A stretch of 64,000 bases of DNA, taken from NCBI RefSeq assembly GCF_001545075.1, contig NZ_FCOB02000004.1, positions 62,001-126,000 of the forward strand, in the 5' to 3' direction. The DNA comes from Caballeronia ptereochthonis. Its GTDB lineage: Bacteria > Pseudomonadota > Gammaproteobacteria > Burkholderiales > Burkholderiaceae. The translations under genes were made by a program, and so were the position numbers. A model generated the notes under the pieces. The model was not told the DNA's origin. It ran no database searches and saw only the letters and a list, made by a program, of their open reading frames with translations. Shown here one piece after another: positions 56,718 through 64,000 of this stretch (the stretch's first letter is position 1; each line of letters starts with the position of its first letter).

Positions 56718-58990
56718 AGCGCGATCAACCGAACCTGCATGCGCAGCCCGTTTTTTCGGGCCGCCGGCGCTTTCTGCAAACCGGCGCTGCACTCGCAGGC
56801 GGCCTGCTGCTCGAGATCCATGCGGGAGGAATCGGCATCCGCAGCGCACAGGCAGCGCCGGTCACGGATAGCACGGCCGGGAACTTCGCCCCGAATGCCT
56901 GGGTCCGCATTACGCCCGACAATCGGGTGCTGCTGGTCGTCCACAAGTTCGACAGCGGCACCGGCGTCAAAAATGCGCTCGGCCTGATGCTGGCGGAGGA
57001 ACTCGACGCGGACTGGGATCGGGTGCGCGTGATCCAGCCCGATGATCCGCTGGCGAAGGCCTATCTCCACCCTCTATGGGGTATGCACGCAACCGGCGGC
57101 AGCACGAGCGTATCGCTTGAATGGGACACCCTGCGGCGCGCCGGCGCGACGGCCCGCGCAATGCTCGTGGCTGAAGCCGCACGGCGCTGGTCGGTCGATC
57201 AGGATACCTGCAGAACCTCGTCGAGCACGGTCTTCCATCCCGCAAGCGGACGCAAGGCTTCATATGGCGATCTTGCGCAGGGCGCCGCGGCTCAGCCGGT
57301 TCCCGCACAAGTGGCGCTCAAGCGCCCCGATCAGTTCGTCCTGATAGGAAAGGAACGCCGCAGCTATCGTGTCGCCGACAAGGTAACGGGACGTGCTCTG
57401 TACGCGATCGACGTCGAACTGCCGGGCATGCTGACTGCAATCGTGATCCATCCGCCCGTCGTCAACGCGAGCGTGAAGTCATTCAACGCGAGTGAAGTCA
57501 AGGCGTTGCCGGGCGTGCGCGATGTTTTTGCCATCGAGATTCCGGATGTGATTGCGCACTTCCGCGAGAACATGCCGCCCATGCCCGTTGCAAATGGAGC
57601 CAGCCAGCCGGGTGTGGCGATCGTGGCGGATCATTTCTGGGCGGCGCAGCGCGCAAGACAGGTATTGAAAGTGGAATGGGGCGAGAGCGACCTCGCGAAC
57701 TTCAACTCCGACACCACCCTCGAGGAGATGAAGCAGCACGTCGACGATCCCGGCAAGAAGTCGAAAGTGAAAGGCGATGCTGACACGACGTTCGGGAATG
57801 CGCCACATGTCGTGGAGGCGGTCTACAGCATGCCGTATAAGGCGCATGCCCAGATGGAGCCCTTGAGCGTGGTGGCATGGGTGAAGCCCGACGTCGTCGA
57901 GTATTGGGGGGGCATTCAGGTGCCGTCGCGGTGCGCGCAAGCGGCGCAAACCATTGCGGGCGTGCGGCGGGACAAGGTCCGCATTCACCTGACCGAGGCA
58001 GGCGGCAGCTTCGGTGCGCGCGAGGGGCTGCATCAGATTCTGGAAGCAACCTTTATCTCGAAGCGCATGGGTCAGCCCGTCAAGCTGCTGTACAGCCGTG
58101 AGGACGATGTCCGCGGGCTGTACTACCACGCCGCGAGCGTGCATAAGGCGCGCGCCGCGCTCGATGCTTCCGGCACGCTGCTGGGCTTCAGTCTGCGTGC
58201 CGTGGTGCCGTCGATCAAGGAGCCCGATGATCCGGGCTTTCTGGCAAAGGTTCCCGTAGACCCCAGTTGCACCGAGGGCATGCGCGACGATTTCTACTAT
58301 GACATCCCCGCCCTCGATCTCGCATGGGTACGACACGAGCCCGGATTTCCTGTCTGGTGGTGGCGCGCCGTGAGCTATGTGCCCAATATCTTCGCGATCG
58401 AGAGTCTCATCGACGAAGCGGCGTACGCGGCCGGGCAGGATCCGGTCGACTATCGTCGCAGAGCACTTGCCAGCCGTCCGGAGTTGAAAGCGGTGCTCGA
58501 TCGGGCGGCCAGCCTCGCCGGCTGGAAGCCGAATAACTCGTCCAATATCGGCGCAGGCCGCGGACTGGGTGTAGCCATCTACGAGGGCTACAAGAGCTTT
58601 ATCGCCATCGTTGCCGACGTAGGCGTGAAGGAGGACGCCATCAAGGTCAATCGGATCACCTGCGTCGTCGACTGCGGCCTGGCCGTCGATCCCGGTTCGG
58701 TGCGTCAGCAATTGGCAGGCGGCATCTACTGGGGTGTTTCAACTGCGTTGATGAATGCAGTGCATATCGAGCGCGGCATGGTGCGCGAGAGCAATTTTCA
58801 CGACTACGCCGTGCTGCGCATGCATGAAGCACCCGAATTGAAGATCGAGGTCATGCCGCCATCAGGACGTCCGCCGGGAGGTATTGGAGAGCTGTCCAAT
58901 CCGCCGGTTGTACCGGCCATAGGCAACGCGATCTTCGCGGCAACGGGCAAACGGCTGCGTGCAACGCCGTTCGTGGTAGCCCAGGCCTAG
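56714..58990 (+). CDS. molybdenum hydroxylase, large molybdopterin subunit (IorB/aldehyde oxidase type)
   Basis: 758 residues from the ATG at 56714 (AAGGAGG upstream). The N-terminus has a Tat-like signal ([19 protein letters not shown]), so the enzyme is probably periplasmic. Molybdopterin-binding segments are visible ([16 protein letters not shown]) and the catalytic Glu lies in [11 protein letters not shown] near the end. No separate cytochrome subunit follows; electrons may leave through an unlinked cytochrome. It probably starts breakdown of a heteroaromatic by hydroxylation. Confidence 0.92.
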   Translation: MKRDQPNLHAQPVFSGRRRFLQTGAALAGGLLLEIHAGGIGIRSAQAAPVTDSTAGNFAPNAWVRITPDNRVLLVVHKFDSGTGVKNALGLMLAEELDADWDRVRVIQPDDPLAKAYLHPLWGMHATGGSTSVSLEWDTLRRAGATARAMLVAEAARRWSVDQDTCRTSSSTVFHPASGRKASYGDLAQGAAAQPVPAQVALKRPDQFVLIGKERRSYRVADKVTGRALYAIDVELPGMLTAIVIHPPVVNASVKSFNASEVKALPGVRDVFAIEIPDVIAHFRENMPPMPVANGASQPGVAIVADHFWAAQRARQVLKVEWGESDLANFNSDTTLEEMKQHVDDPGKKSKVKGDADTTFGNAPHVVEAVYSMPYKAHAQMEPLSVVAWVKPDVVEYWGGIQVPSRCAQAAQTIAGVRRDKVRIHLTEAGGSFGAREGLHQILEATFISKRMGQPVKLLYSREDDVRGLYYHAASVHKARAALDASGTLLGFSLRAVVPSIKEPDDPGFLAKVPVDPSCTEGMRDDFYYDIPALDLAWVRHEPGFPVWWWRAVSYVPNIFAIESLIDEAAYAAGQDPVDYRRRALASRPELKAVLDRAASLAGWKPNNSSNIGAGRGLGVAIYEGYKSFIAIVADVGVKEDAIKVNRITCVVDCGLAVDPGSVRQQLAGGIYWGVSTALMNAVHIERGMVRESNFHDYAVLRMHEAPELKIEVMPPSGRPPGGIGELSNPPVVPAIGNAIFAATGKRLRATPFVVAQA

Positions 58991-59044
58991 TCCCGACCAT
59001 ACTCACGAAAACCGGCGCCAGCCAAATCCCGCAGGAGACAATGT

Positions 59045-60421
59045 ATGCTCATACAAGCTGAATCGAGACGCCACGAACCGGCCCCTGTCGATCAAGTGCC
59101 GAAACCGGGTCCGCTCCTGATGCTCGGCTTCCAGCATGTGCTGGTGATGTATGTCGGAGCTATCGCCGTCCCGATGATCATCGCCAGCGCGCTCAAGCTT
59201 CCGAAGGAGTCAATCGCCGTACTCATCAATGCCGATCTCTTCACCTGTGGCATTGCGACCATCCTGCAGTCCGGCGGCTTCTGGCGCTTCGGCGTGCGCA
59301 TGCCTGTCATGCAGGGCGTGGCGTTCAGCGCGCTCCCGCCAATCCTCGTGATCGCCACGACTCCGGGTCTCGGGCTGACTGCGGTGATTGGCGCGGTGAT
59401 CGCCGGCGGCATGCTGACCATGCTGATCTCACCGGTGTTCGGCAAACTCGTGAGGTACTTCCCGCCGATCGTGGGCGGTTCGATCGTCATGGTGGTTGGC
59501 CTTTCGCTGTTTCCTGTCGGTGTAAGCTGGGTCGGCGGCGGCAGGGGCGCGCCGGACTTCGGCGCGCCGCATAACCTTGCGCTGGCCGGGTTCGTGTTCG
59601 TCATGATTCTCGTGATCAACCGCTGGCTCAAGGGTTTCTGGTCGAATGTATCGGTGCTGCTCGCGCTGGCGGCCGGCATGCTGGTAGCGATCCCCTTCGG
59701 CATGGTCAGTTTTCACGGCGTCGAGCAGGCGCCGATGCTCGACATGGTCAAACCTTTTTACTTCGGGTGGCCCGTCTTCGACCCGCTGGCGATAGCGACC
59801 ATCGTGATCGTGATGGTCATCATCATGATCGAATCCATGGGTCTCTTTCTGGCGACGGCCGACGTGACCGGCAAGCACCTCACGGCGGCACACATGACCG
59901 ACGGGCTGCGCGCCAATGGGCTGGCAAGCGTTATCGGCGGCGTCTTCAATGGGTTTCCCTATACCATTTACAGCCAGAACATCGGCCTGGTCGTTGTCAC
60001 GGGAGTAAAAAGCCGCTGGGTCGCGGTGGCCGCGGGTGTGATTCTCTGTGTACTCGGGCTCCTGCCGAAGCTCGCGACGATCGTGGCATCGGTGCCTCTT
60101 CCGGCATTGGGCGGTGCGGGGCTTTTCATGTTCGGCGTCGTCACGGCGGCGGGGGTTCGGACGCTGGCCAGAGTGGATTTCGAGAGTAGCCGGCGCAACG
60201 TCTATATCGTCGCCGCGACGCTTGCGATTTCGCTGCTACCGACCTTTGCGCCAACCCTTTTCAAGCAACTCCCGGCGTGGATTCAACCGCTCCTCCACAG
60301 CAGCATCCTGCTGGCCTGCCTTACCTCGGTCGGTCTGAACGTGCTGTTCAATGGCATTCCTCGCGCCGAACCGCATTCACGTCCTGAAGAAGACGCCGCC
60401 ATATGTCTCGCCAAGCACTAG
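59045..60421 (+). CDS. NCS2-family nucleobase permease (uracil/xanthine type)
   Basis: 458 residues, about 14 transmembrane segments. The NCS2 pattern is clear: MLGFQHVLVMYVGAIAVP, MPVMQGVAFSALPP, IESMGLFLATADV and NGFPYTIYSQNIGL. It imports a purine, pyrimidine or similar heterocycle with protons or Na+. It starts 54 bases after the hydroxylase (AGGAG 7 bases upstream) and probably imports that enzyme's substrate or product. Confidence 0.92.
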   Translation: MLIQAESRRHEPAPVDQVPKPGPLLMLGFQHVLVMYVGAIAVPMIIASALKLPKESIAVLINADLFTCGIATILQSGGFWRFGVRMPVMQGVAFSALPPILVIATTPGLGLTAVIGAVIAGGMLTMLISPVFGKLVRYFPPIVGGSIVMVVGLSLFPVGVSWVGGGRGAPDFGAPHNLALAGFVFVMILVINRWLKGFWSNVSVLLALAAGMLVAIPFGMVSFHGVEQAPMLDMVKPFYFGWPVFDPLAIATIVIVMVIIMIESMGLFLATADVTGKHLTAAHMTDGLRANGLASVIGGVFNGFPYTIYSQNIGLVVVTGVKSRWVAVAAGVILCVLGLLPKLATIVASVPLPALGGAGLFMFGVVTAAGVRTLARVDFESSRRNVYIVAATLAISLLPTFAPTLFKQLPAWIQPLLHSSILLACLTSVGLNVLFNGIPRAEPHSRPEEDAAICLAKH

Positions 60422-60547
60422 GATGTGTTGATCTGCGAGCGACGGGTCCCGCCGGTCAACAAGGTCTCCGGCAAATGTTCGGGTCGCTCGCTCCAACAGG
60501 CGTGTCGCTCGTCTCCAGTGTTCTACCTCCTGTCAGAGCACTGTTCG

Positions 60548-60574
60548 GCCCTCTCTAACGAGGGCTGCTTTTTT
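60548..60574 (+). terminator. Rho-independent terminator after the NCS2 permease
   Basis: GCCCTC (60548-60553), loop TCTAAC, GAGGGC (60560-60565), TGC, then six T (60569-60574). It ends the hydroxylase-permease transcript. Confidence 0.82.
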
Positions 60575-60725
60575 CCCGATTGGTGCAGTCATCCGGTGCG
60601 TGAGGAGCGTGGGTCGCAGTTTGAGCAGGTAACAAGAATGCACTCGACGCGAGCAGCATTCGATACCTGGAAACGTGTCCGAATACCGACACCCGAGCTG
60701 GTCGCACAGACGGTCAAGCCGAACG

Positions 60726-61607
60726 CTATGCCGCAGCCACCTCGCGCACGGTTTCGAGAAAGCGCGCGAGCACCGCCGACGGCGCTTCCGCACGATAGCG
60801 CGCATGCAAGGACACTTCGGGAGACGGCGCGGTGAGCGGCACGAACGCTACACCGCCACCCGACAACTGCTCCGCCGACGCCGGCAACAGCGCCACGCCG
60901 AGCCCTTCGCGCACGAGGCACAGGAGCGTATGCAGCTCCACGACTTCCTGCCCGATGCGCGGCGTGAACCCCGCCTCCACGCAATAGTCGCGCAGAAAGC
61001 GCGCGAGTTGCGACTGAAGCAGGCCGAACGACAGAAAGCGCTCCGCCACCAGCTCGCGCACCGCGATCTCGCCGCGTGAAGCGAACGGATGCGACAGCGG
61101 CAGCGCGACCACCGCGGGTTCGCGCAGCACCACTTCGCTGACGATCTCGGGATCCTCGCGTGACACGCGAAAGAAACACACGTCGAGCCGCCGCTCCTTC
61201 AACGCCTGGATCTGCGCGGCGGGCGTCATTTCGTGCAGCGTCCATCTCACTTGCGGATGCTTGCGCGCGAACATGCCGAACGCGCGCGAAATCGGCTCGA
61301 CCATCGCCGAGCTGATGATGCCGATCTCGAGACTCCCCACGTCGCCGCGCCCCGCGCAACGCGTCAAATCGATCGCGCGCTCGAACTGAGCGAAGATCAG
61401 CGGCGCTTGTTCCTTCAGTGTTTTCCCTGCCTCGGTGAGTTCGACGCGATGCTGCGAGCGCAGAAACAACGCAGTGCCCATCTCTTCCTCGAGGATGCGG
61501 ATCTGCTGGCTGAGCGGTGGCTGCGAAATGTGCAGCCGCGCCGCTGCGCGGCCGAAATGCAGTTCATCGGCGAGCACAGCGAAATACCGCAGGAGCCGCA
61601 TGTCCAT
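60726..61607 (-). CDS. LysR-family regulator, second set
   Basis: 293 residues. Helix-turn-helix FGRAAARLHISQPPLSQQIR and an effector domain. Divergent from a second NCS2 permease and amidohydrolase, which it probably regulates. It is a paralogue of the LysR at 55180-56079. Confidence 0.9.
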   Translation of the reverse strand: MDMRLLRYFAVLADELHFGRAAARLHISQPPLSQQIRILEEEMGTALFLRSQHRVELTEAGKTLKEQAPLIFAQFERAIDLTRCAGRGDVGSLEIGIISSAMVEPISRAFGMFARKHPQVRWTLHEMTPAAQIQALKERRLDVCFFRVSREDPEIVSEVVLREPAVVALPLSHPFASRGEIAVRELVAERFLSFGLLQSQLARFLRDYCVEAGFTPRIGQEVVELHTLLCLVREGLGVALLPASAEQLSGGGVAFVPLTAPSPEVSLHARYRAEAPSAVLARFLETVREVAAA

Positions 61608-61835
61608 ATCGCTAACGTATCAAGATCACGGTCAAAAAATATTGTACAGAGCGCGCGCAACTTGTGAGACTGCATCGCAAGCAGCAGCACGCATCAGTTT
61701 GACACTCGATGCCGGCGAGGGGAAGACGCAGCAGCACGGCGTCTTGCAAAGGGCCGCATGGGCAAGCTCGCGAGAGCCTGCGTTCCATCGATGCGCCTGC
61801 TCAGGCCTCAGCCCATGACGACAATCAGGAGATAC

Positions 61836-63179
61836 ATGATGAAAACCGGCCAACACCCCGTCGATTGCATCCTGCCCAAACGGCAGATGATCACGCTCGG
61901 CCTGCAGCACATGCTCGTTGCCTATATCGGCGCGATCGCCGTGCCGTTGATCGTCGCATCCGCACTGAAGATGTCGCCTGCCGACACCACCGTGCTCATC
62001 AGCACGGCGCTCTTCTGCTCGGGCATCTCGACGGTGCTGCAGACGGTTGGCGTATGGAAGTTCGGCGTGCGCCTGCCGATCCTGCAGGGCGTCGCGTTCA
62101 GCAGCGTGGGGCCGGTGATCGCGATCGGCATGAGCCCTGGCGTCGGCTTCGCGGGCGTATGCGGTGCGGTGATCGGCGCGGGCGTGTTTACGATGTTCGC
62201 CGCGCCGCTCGTCGGGCGCCTGCGCCGCTTTTTCCCGCCGGTCGTCACGGGCTGCATCGTCACCGTGATCGGCCTGCAACTCTTTCCCGTCGCGTATCAG
62301 TGGGCGGGCGGCGGCGAGCACGCGCGACAGCACTTCGGCGCGCTGCCTTTCCTGTGCATCGCGCTGTTCGTCGCACTGGTGATTCTCGCCGTCAATCGCT
62401 TCGCCAATGCGTTCCTGCGCAATCTGTCGGTGCTGATTGGCCTCATTGCGGGCAGCGTGCTCGCGTGCGCGCTCGGCATGGGCGACTTCGCGAACGTCGC
62501 CCAGGCGCCGTGGTTCACCATGCCGCTGCCCTTTCATTTCGGCATGCCCGTGTTCTCTGTCGTGCCCGTGATGACGATGATCGTCGTGATGGTGGTGCAG
62601 ATGGTCGAATCGATGGGCCTCTTCGTCGCGATCGGTGACATCGTCGAGAAGAAAATCAGTGAGGAGGACGTCGTGCGCGGCCTGCGCGCGAACGGTCTCG
62701 CGAGCGCAATCGCCGGCATGTTCGCGGCGTTCCCGTTCATCGCGTTCATGGAGAACGTCGGGCTGGTCATTCTTACCGGCGTGCGCAGCCGCTGGGTCGT
62801 GGCCGTGAGCGGCGTGCTCATGTGCGTGGTGGCGCTGGTGCCGAAGATCGGCGCGGTGGTGGCGTCGACGCCTGCCGCGGCACTCGGCGGCGCGGGCATC
62901 GCGATGTTCGGCGTCGTGGTCGCGGCCGGCGTGCAGACGCTCTCGAAAGTCGACTTCGAGCGCAATCGCTACAACGTGCTGATCGTGGGCTTCACGATCG
63001 CGACTGCGCTCATTCCAGTGATGGCGCCGCAGGTCTTCAAGCAGATGCCCGACTGGACACAGCCCTTCGTACATAGCGGTGTCGTGCTCGCGTGCCTCGT
63101 GTCCGTCGTGCTGAACGCCGTGCTCAACGGCGCGCATGAGGAAGATGTCGCGCCTGCGCACGGCATGGTGCGTGAGTGA
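61836..63179 (+). CDS. NCS2-family nucleobase permease, second copy
   Basis: 447 residues from ATG 61836; ATG 61839 is equally possible (AGGAG at 61827-61831). About 14 transmembrane segments with the same landmarks as the copy at 59045 (ITLGLQHMLVAYIGAIAVP, LPILQGVAFSSVGP, VESMGLFVAIGD, AFPFIAFMENVGLV). The substrate-contact segment differs (FIAFMENVG against YTIYSQNIG), so the two probably carry different heterocycles. It is followed after 24 bases by an amidohydrolase. Confidence 0.92.
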   Translation: MMKTGQHPVDCILPKRQMITLGLQHMLVAYIGAIAVPLIVASALKMSPADTTVLISTALFCSGISTVLQTVGVWKFGVRLPILQGVAFSSVGPVIAIGMSPGVGFAGVCGAVIGAGVFTMFAAPLVGRLRRFFPPVVTGCIVTVIGLQLFPVAYQWAGGGEHARQHFGALPFLCIALFVALVILAVNRFANAFLRNLSVLIGLIAGSVLACALGMGDFANVAQAPWFTMPLPFHFGMPVFSVVPVMTMIVVMVVQMVESMGLFVAIGDIVEKKISEEDVVRGLRANGLASAIAGMFAAFPFIAFMENVGLVILTGVRSRWVVAVSGVLMCVVALVPKIGAVVASTPAAALGGAGIAMFGVVVAAGVQTLSKVDFERNRYNVLIVGFTIATALIPVMAPQVFKQMPDWTQPFVHSGVVLACLVSVVLNAVLNGAHEEDVAPAHGMVRE

Positions 63180-63203
63180 AACGTGATGACCGGAGAACGC
63201 TTC

Positions 63204-64000
63204 ATGAACATGCAAACCGAAGGGCTGCTGATCAAGAACCCCGTCGCGGTGATGAGCGGATTACGCGGCGATGCCGCGCGTCCGGGTCAGGTGGATATCC
63301 GTATCCGCAACGGCATCATCCAGACGATCGCGCCGAACCTCGAAGCACGCGACGACGAACGCGTCATCGATGCTCGCTCGTGTGTCGTCTATCCGGGCTG
63401 GGTCAACACGCATCATCACCTGTTCCAGAATCTGCTCAAGGCGGTGCCGTCGGGCATCAACGCGGATCTGCAGGAATGGCTCGCCGCCGTGCCGTATCCG
63501 CGCCTCGCGCGCTTCACGCCGGAACTCGCACGCGTCGCGGCACGCCTCGGCATGGCCGAGTTGCTTTTATCCGGCGTCACGACCTGCGCGGACCACCACT
63601 ATCTCTATCACGCGAACGGCACCACGGAAACGGGCGATCTGCTGTTCGACGAAGCGGCCACGTTCGGCCTGCGCTTCGTGCTCTGCCGCGGCGGCGCCTT
63701 GCAGGCGGCGGGCGATCATCCCGGCTTCTCCAGGGTCGCGCTGAAGCCCGAAACGCTCGATCAGATGCTGGCCGATATCGAACGCCTCAAGGCGCGCTAT
63801 CACGATGCGCGCGCGGCATCGATGCGCCGTGTCGTGGTCGCGCCGACCACGCCGACTTTCTCGCTGCCGCCCGAGTTACTGCCCGAAATCGCGCGCGCGG
63901 CGCGGCGCATGGGACTGCGCATGCATACGCATCTGTCGGAGACGAGGCGTTACGTCGATTTCTGCCGGGAGCGCTTCGACAAGCTGCCGGTGGAGTTCGT
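63204..64000 (+). CDS. TRZ/ATZ-type amidohydrolase (8-oxoguanine/guanine deaminase-like), 3' end outside window
   Basis: 265 residues are present and the frame is open at the window end. HxH metal ligands in WVNTHHHLFQNLLK, GVTTCADHHYLY, and HTHLSETRRYVDFC with further metal/substrate residues fit the 8-oxoguanine deaminase/hydroxydechloroatrazine hydrolase group. These remove an amino or chloro group from heteroaromatic rings in the cytoplasm. The ATG at 63204 follows GGAG by 8 bases. It is in one transcript with the NCS2 permease. Confidence 0.86.
   Translation, partial: MNMQTEGLLIKNPVAVMSGLRGDAARPGQVDIRIRNGIIQTIAPNLEARDDERVIDARSCVVYPGWVNTHHHLFQNLLKAVPSGINADLQEWLAAVPYPRLARFTPELARVAARLGMAELLLSGVTTCADHHYLYHANGTTETGDLLFDEAATFGLRFVLCRGGALQAAGDHPGFSRVALKPETLDQMLADIERLKARYHDARAASMRRVVVAPTTPTFSLPPELLPEIARAARRMGLRMHTHLSETRRYVDFCRERFDKLPVEF

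Noticed and set aside
61632-63215. 527-codon minus-strand frame opposite the second NCS2 permease
   Set aside because: His/Asp/Arg-rich antisense of membrane codons; no ribosome site or domain.

Overview
The window comes from a high-GC beta-proteobacterium of the Burkholderiaceae, most likely Caballeronia or Paraburkholderia. The evidence is the codon use, the Burkholderia-type porins, the complete Wsp operon and the many LysR-regulated catabolic clusters. The genus is inferred from protein style, not from a database search. I see no rRNA, tRNA, CRISPR array or intact insertion sequence.

Layout. 1-1.1 kb: the end of an HtrA/DegP-like protease and a LuxR-type regulator with a degenerate receiver. 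1.2-9.9 kb (minus): a complete wspABCDEFR chemosensory operon ending in the diguanylate cyclase WspR. 10.2-11.4 kb: a Fic-domain gene with an apparent 5' frameshift. 11.4-13.8 kb: a secreted fasciclin (FAS1) protein, an ECF sigma factor and its membrane anti-sigma factor; the FAS1 and sigma genes are each preceded by the same bipartite element (TGCATCC-N16-CGTAT). 14.0-17.3 kb: a large SAM/nucleotide cyclase/ATPase/TPR protein. 17.3-24.7 kb (minus): an eight-gene operon with an ABC importer, FAD oxidoreductase, class III CoA-transferase, enoyl-CoA hydratase, ferredoxin and a LysR regulator as the last gene; a porin is divergent. 27.3-28.9 kb: a glycosidase-like lipoprotein and a well-supported 53-residue gene with its own terminator.

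29.0-38.5 kb: a decaying cellulose synthase operon. bcsA has lost its catalytic half, bcsB has one in-frame TGA where Trp is expected, bcsZ has a one-base deletion, and only bcsC is open. A Cache-GGDEF diguanylate cyclase follows (38.5-40.1 kb), so c-di-GMP synthesis genes flank a cellulose machine that should no longer work. 40.4-42.6 kb: an S10 carboxypeptidase and a small conserved-looking protein.

42.8-47.5 kb: a levan module (LacI regulator, GH68 levansucrase, GH32 fructanase). Two identical 16-bp palindromes lie in the spacer and start-site region of the levansucrase promoter. An IS6-type transposase remnant and a porin close the module.

48.9-64.0 kb: accessory catabolism. A minus-strand operon encodes two amidohydrolase-2 paralogues (one without its HxH metal motif), UbiD, UbiX, a His-rich CobW-type GTPase and an Asp/Glu-racemase-fold protein with the single-cysteine pattern of arylmalonate decarboxylase. 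Next to it are a LysR regulator, a two-subunit molybdenum hydroxylase and an NCS2 permease, then a second LysR/NCS2/deaminase-type amidohydrolase set that runs off the window. Together these suggest uptake, hydroxylation and decarboxylation of a carboxylated (N-)heteroaromatic. The substrate is unknown, and this is the best candidate here for an undescribed pathway.
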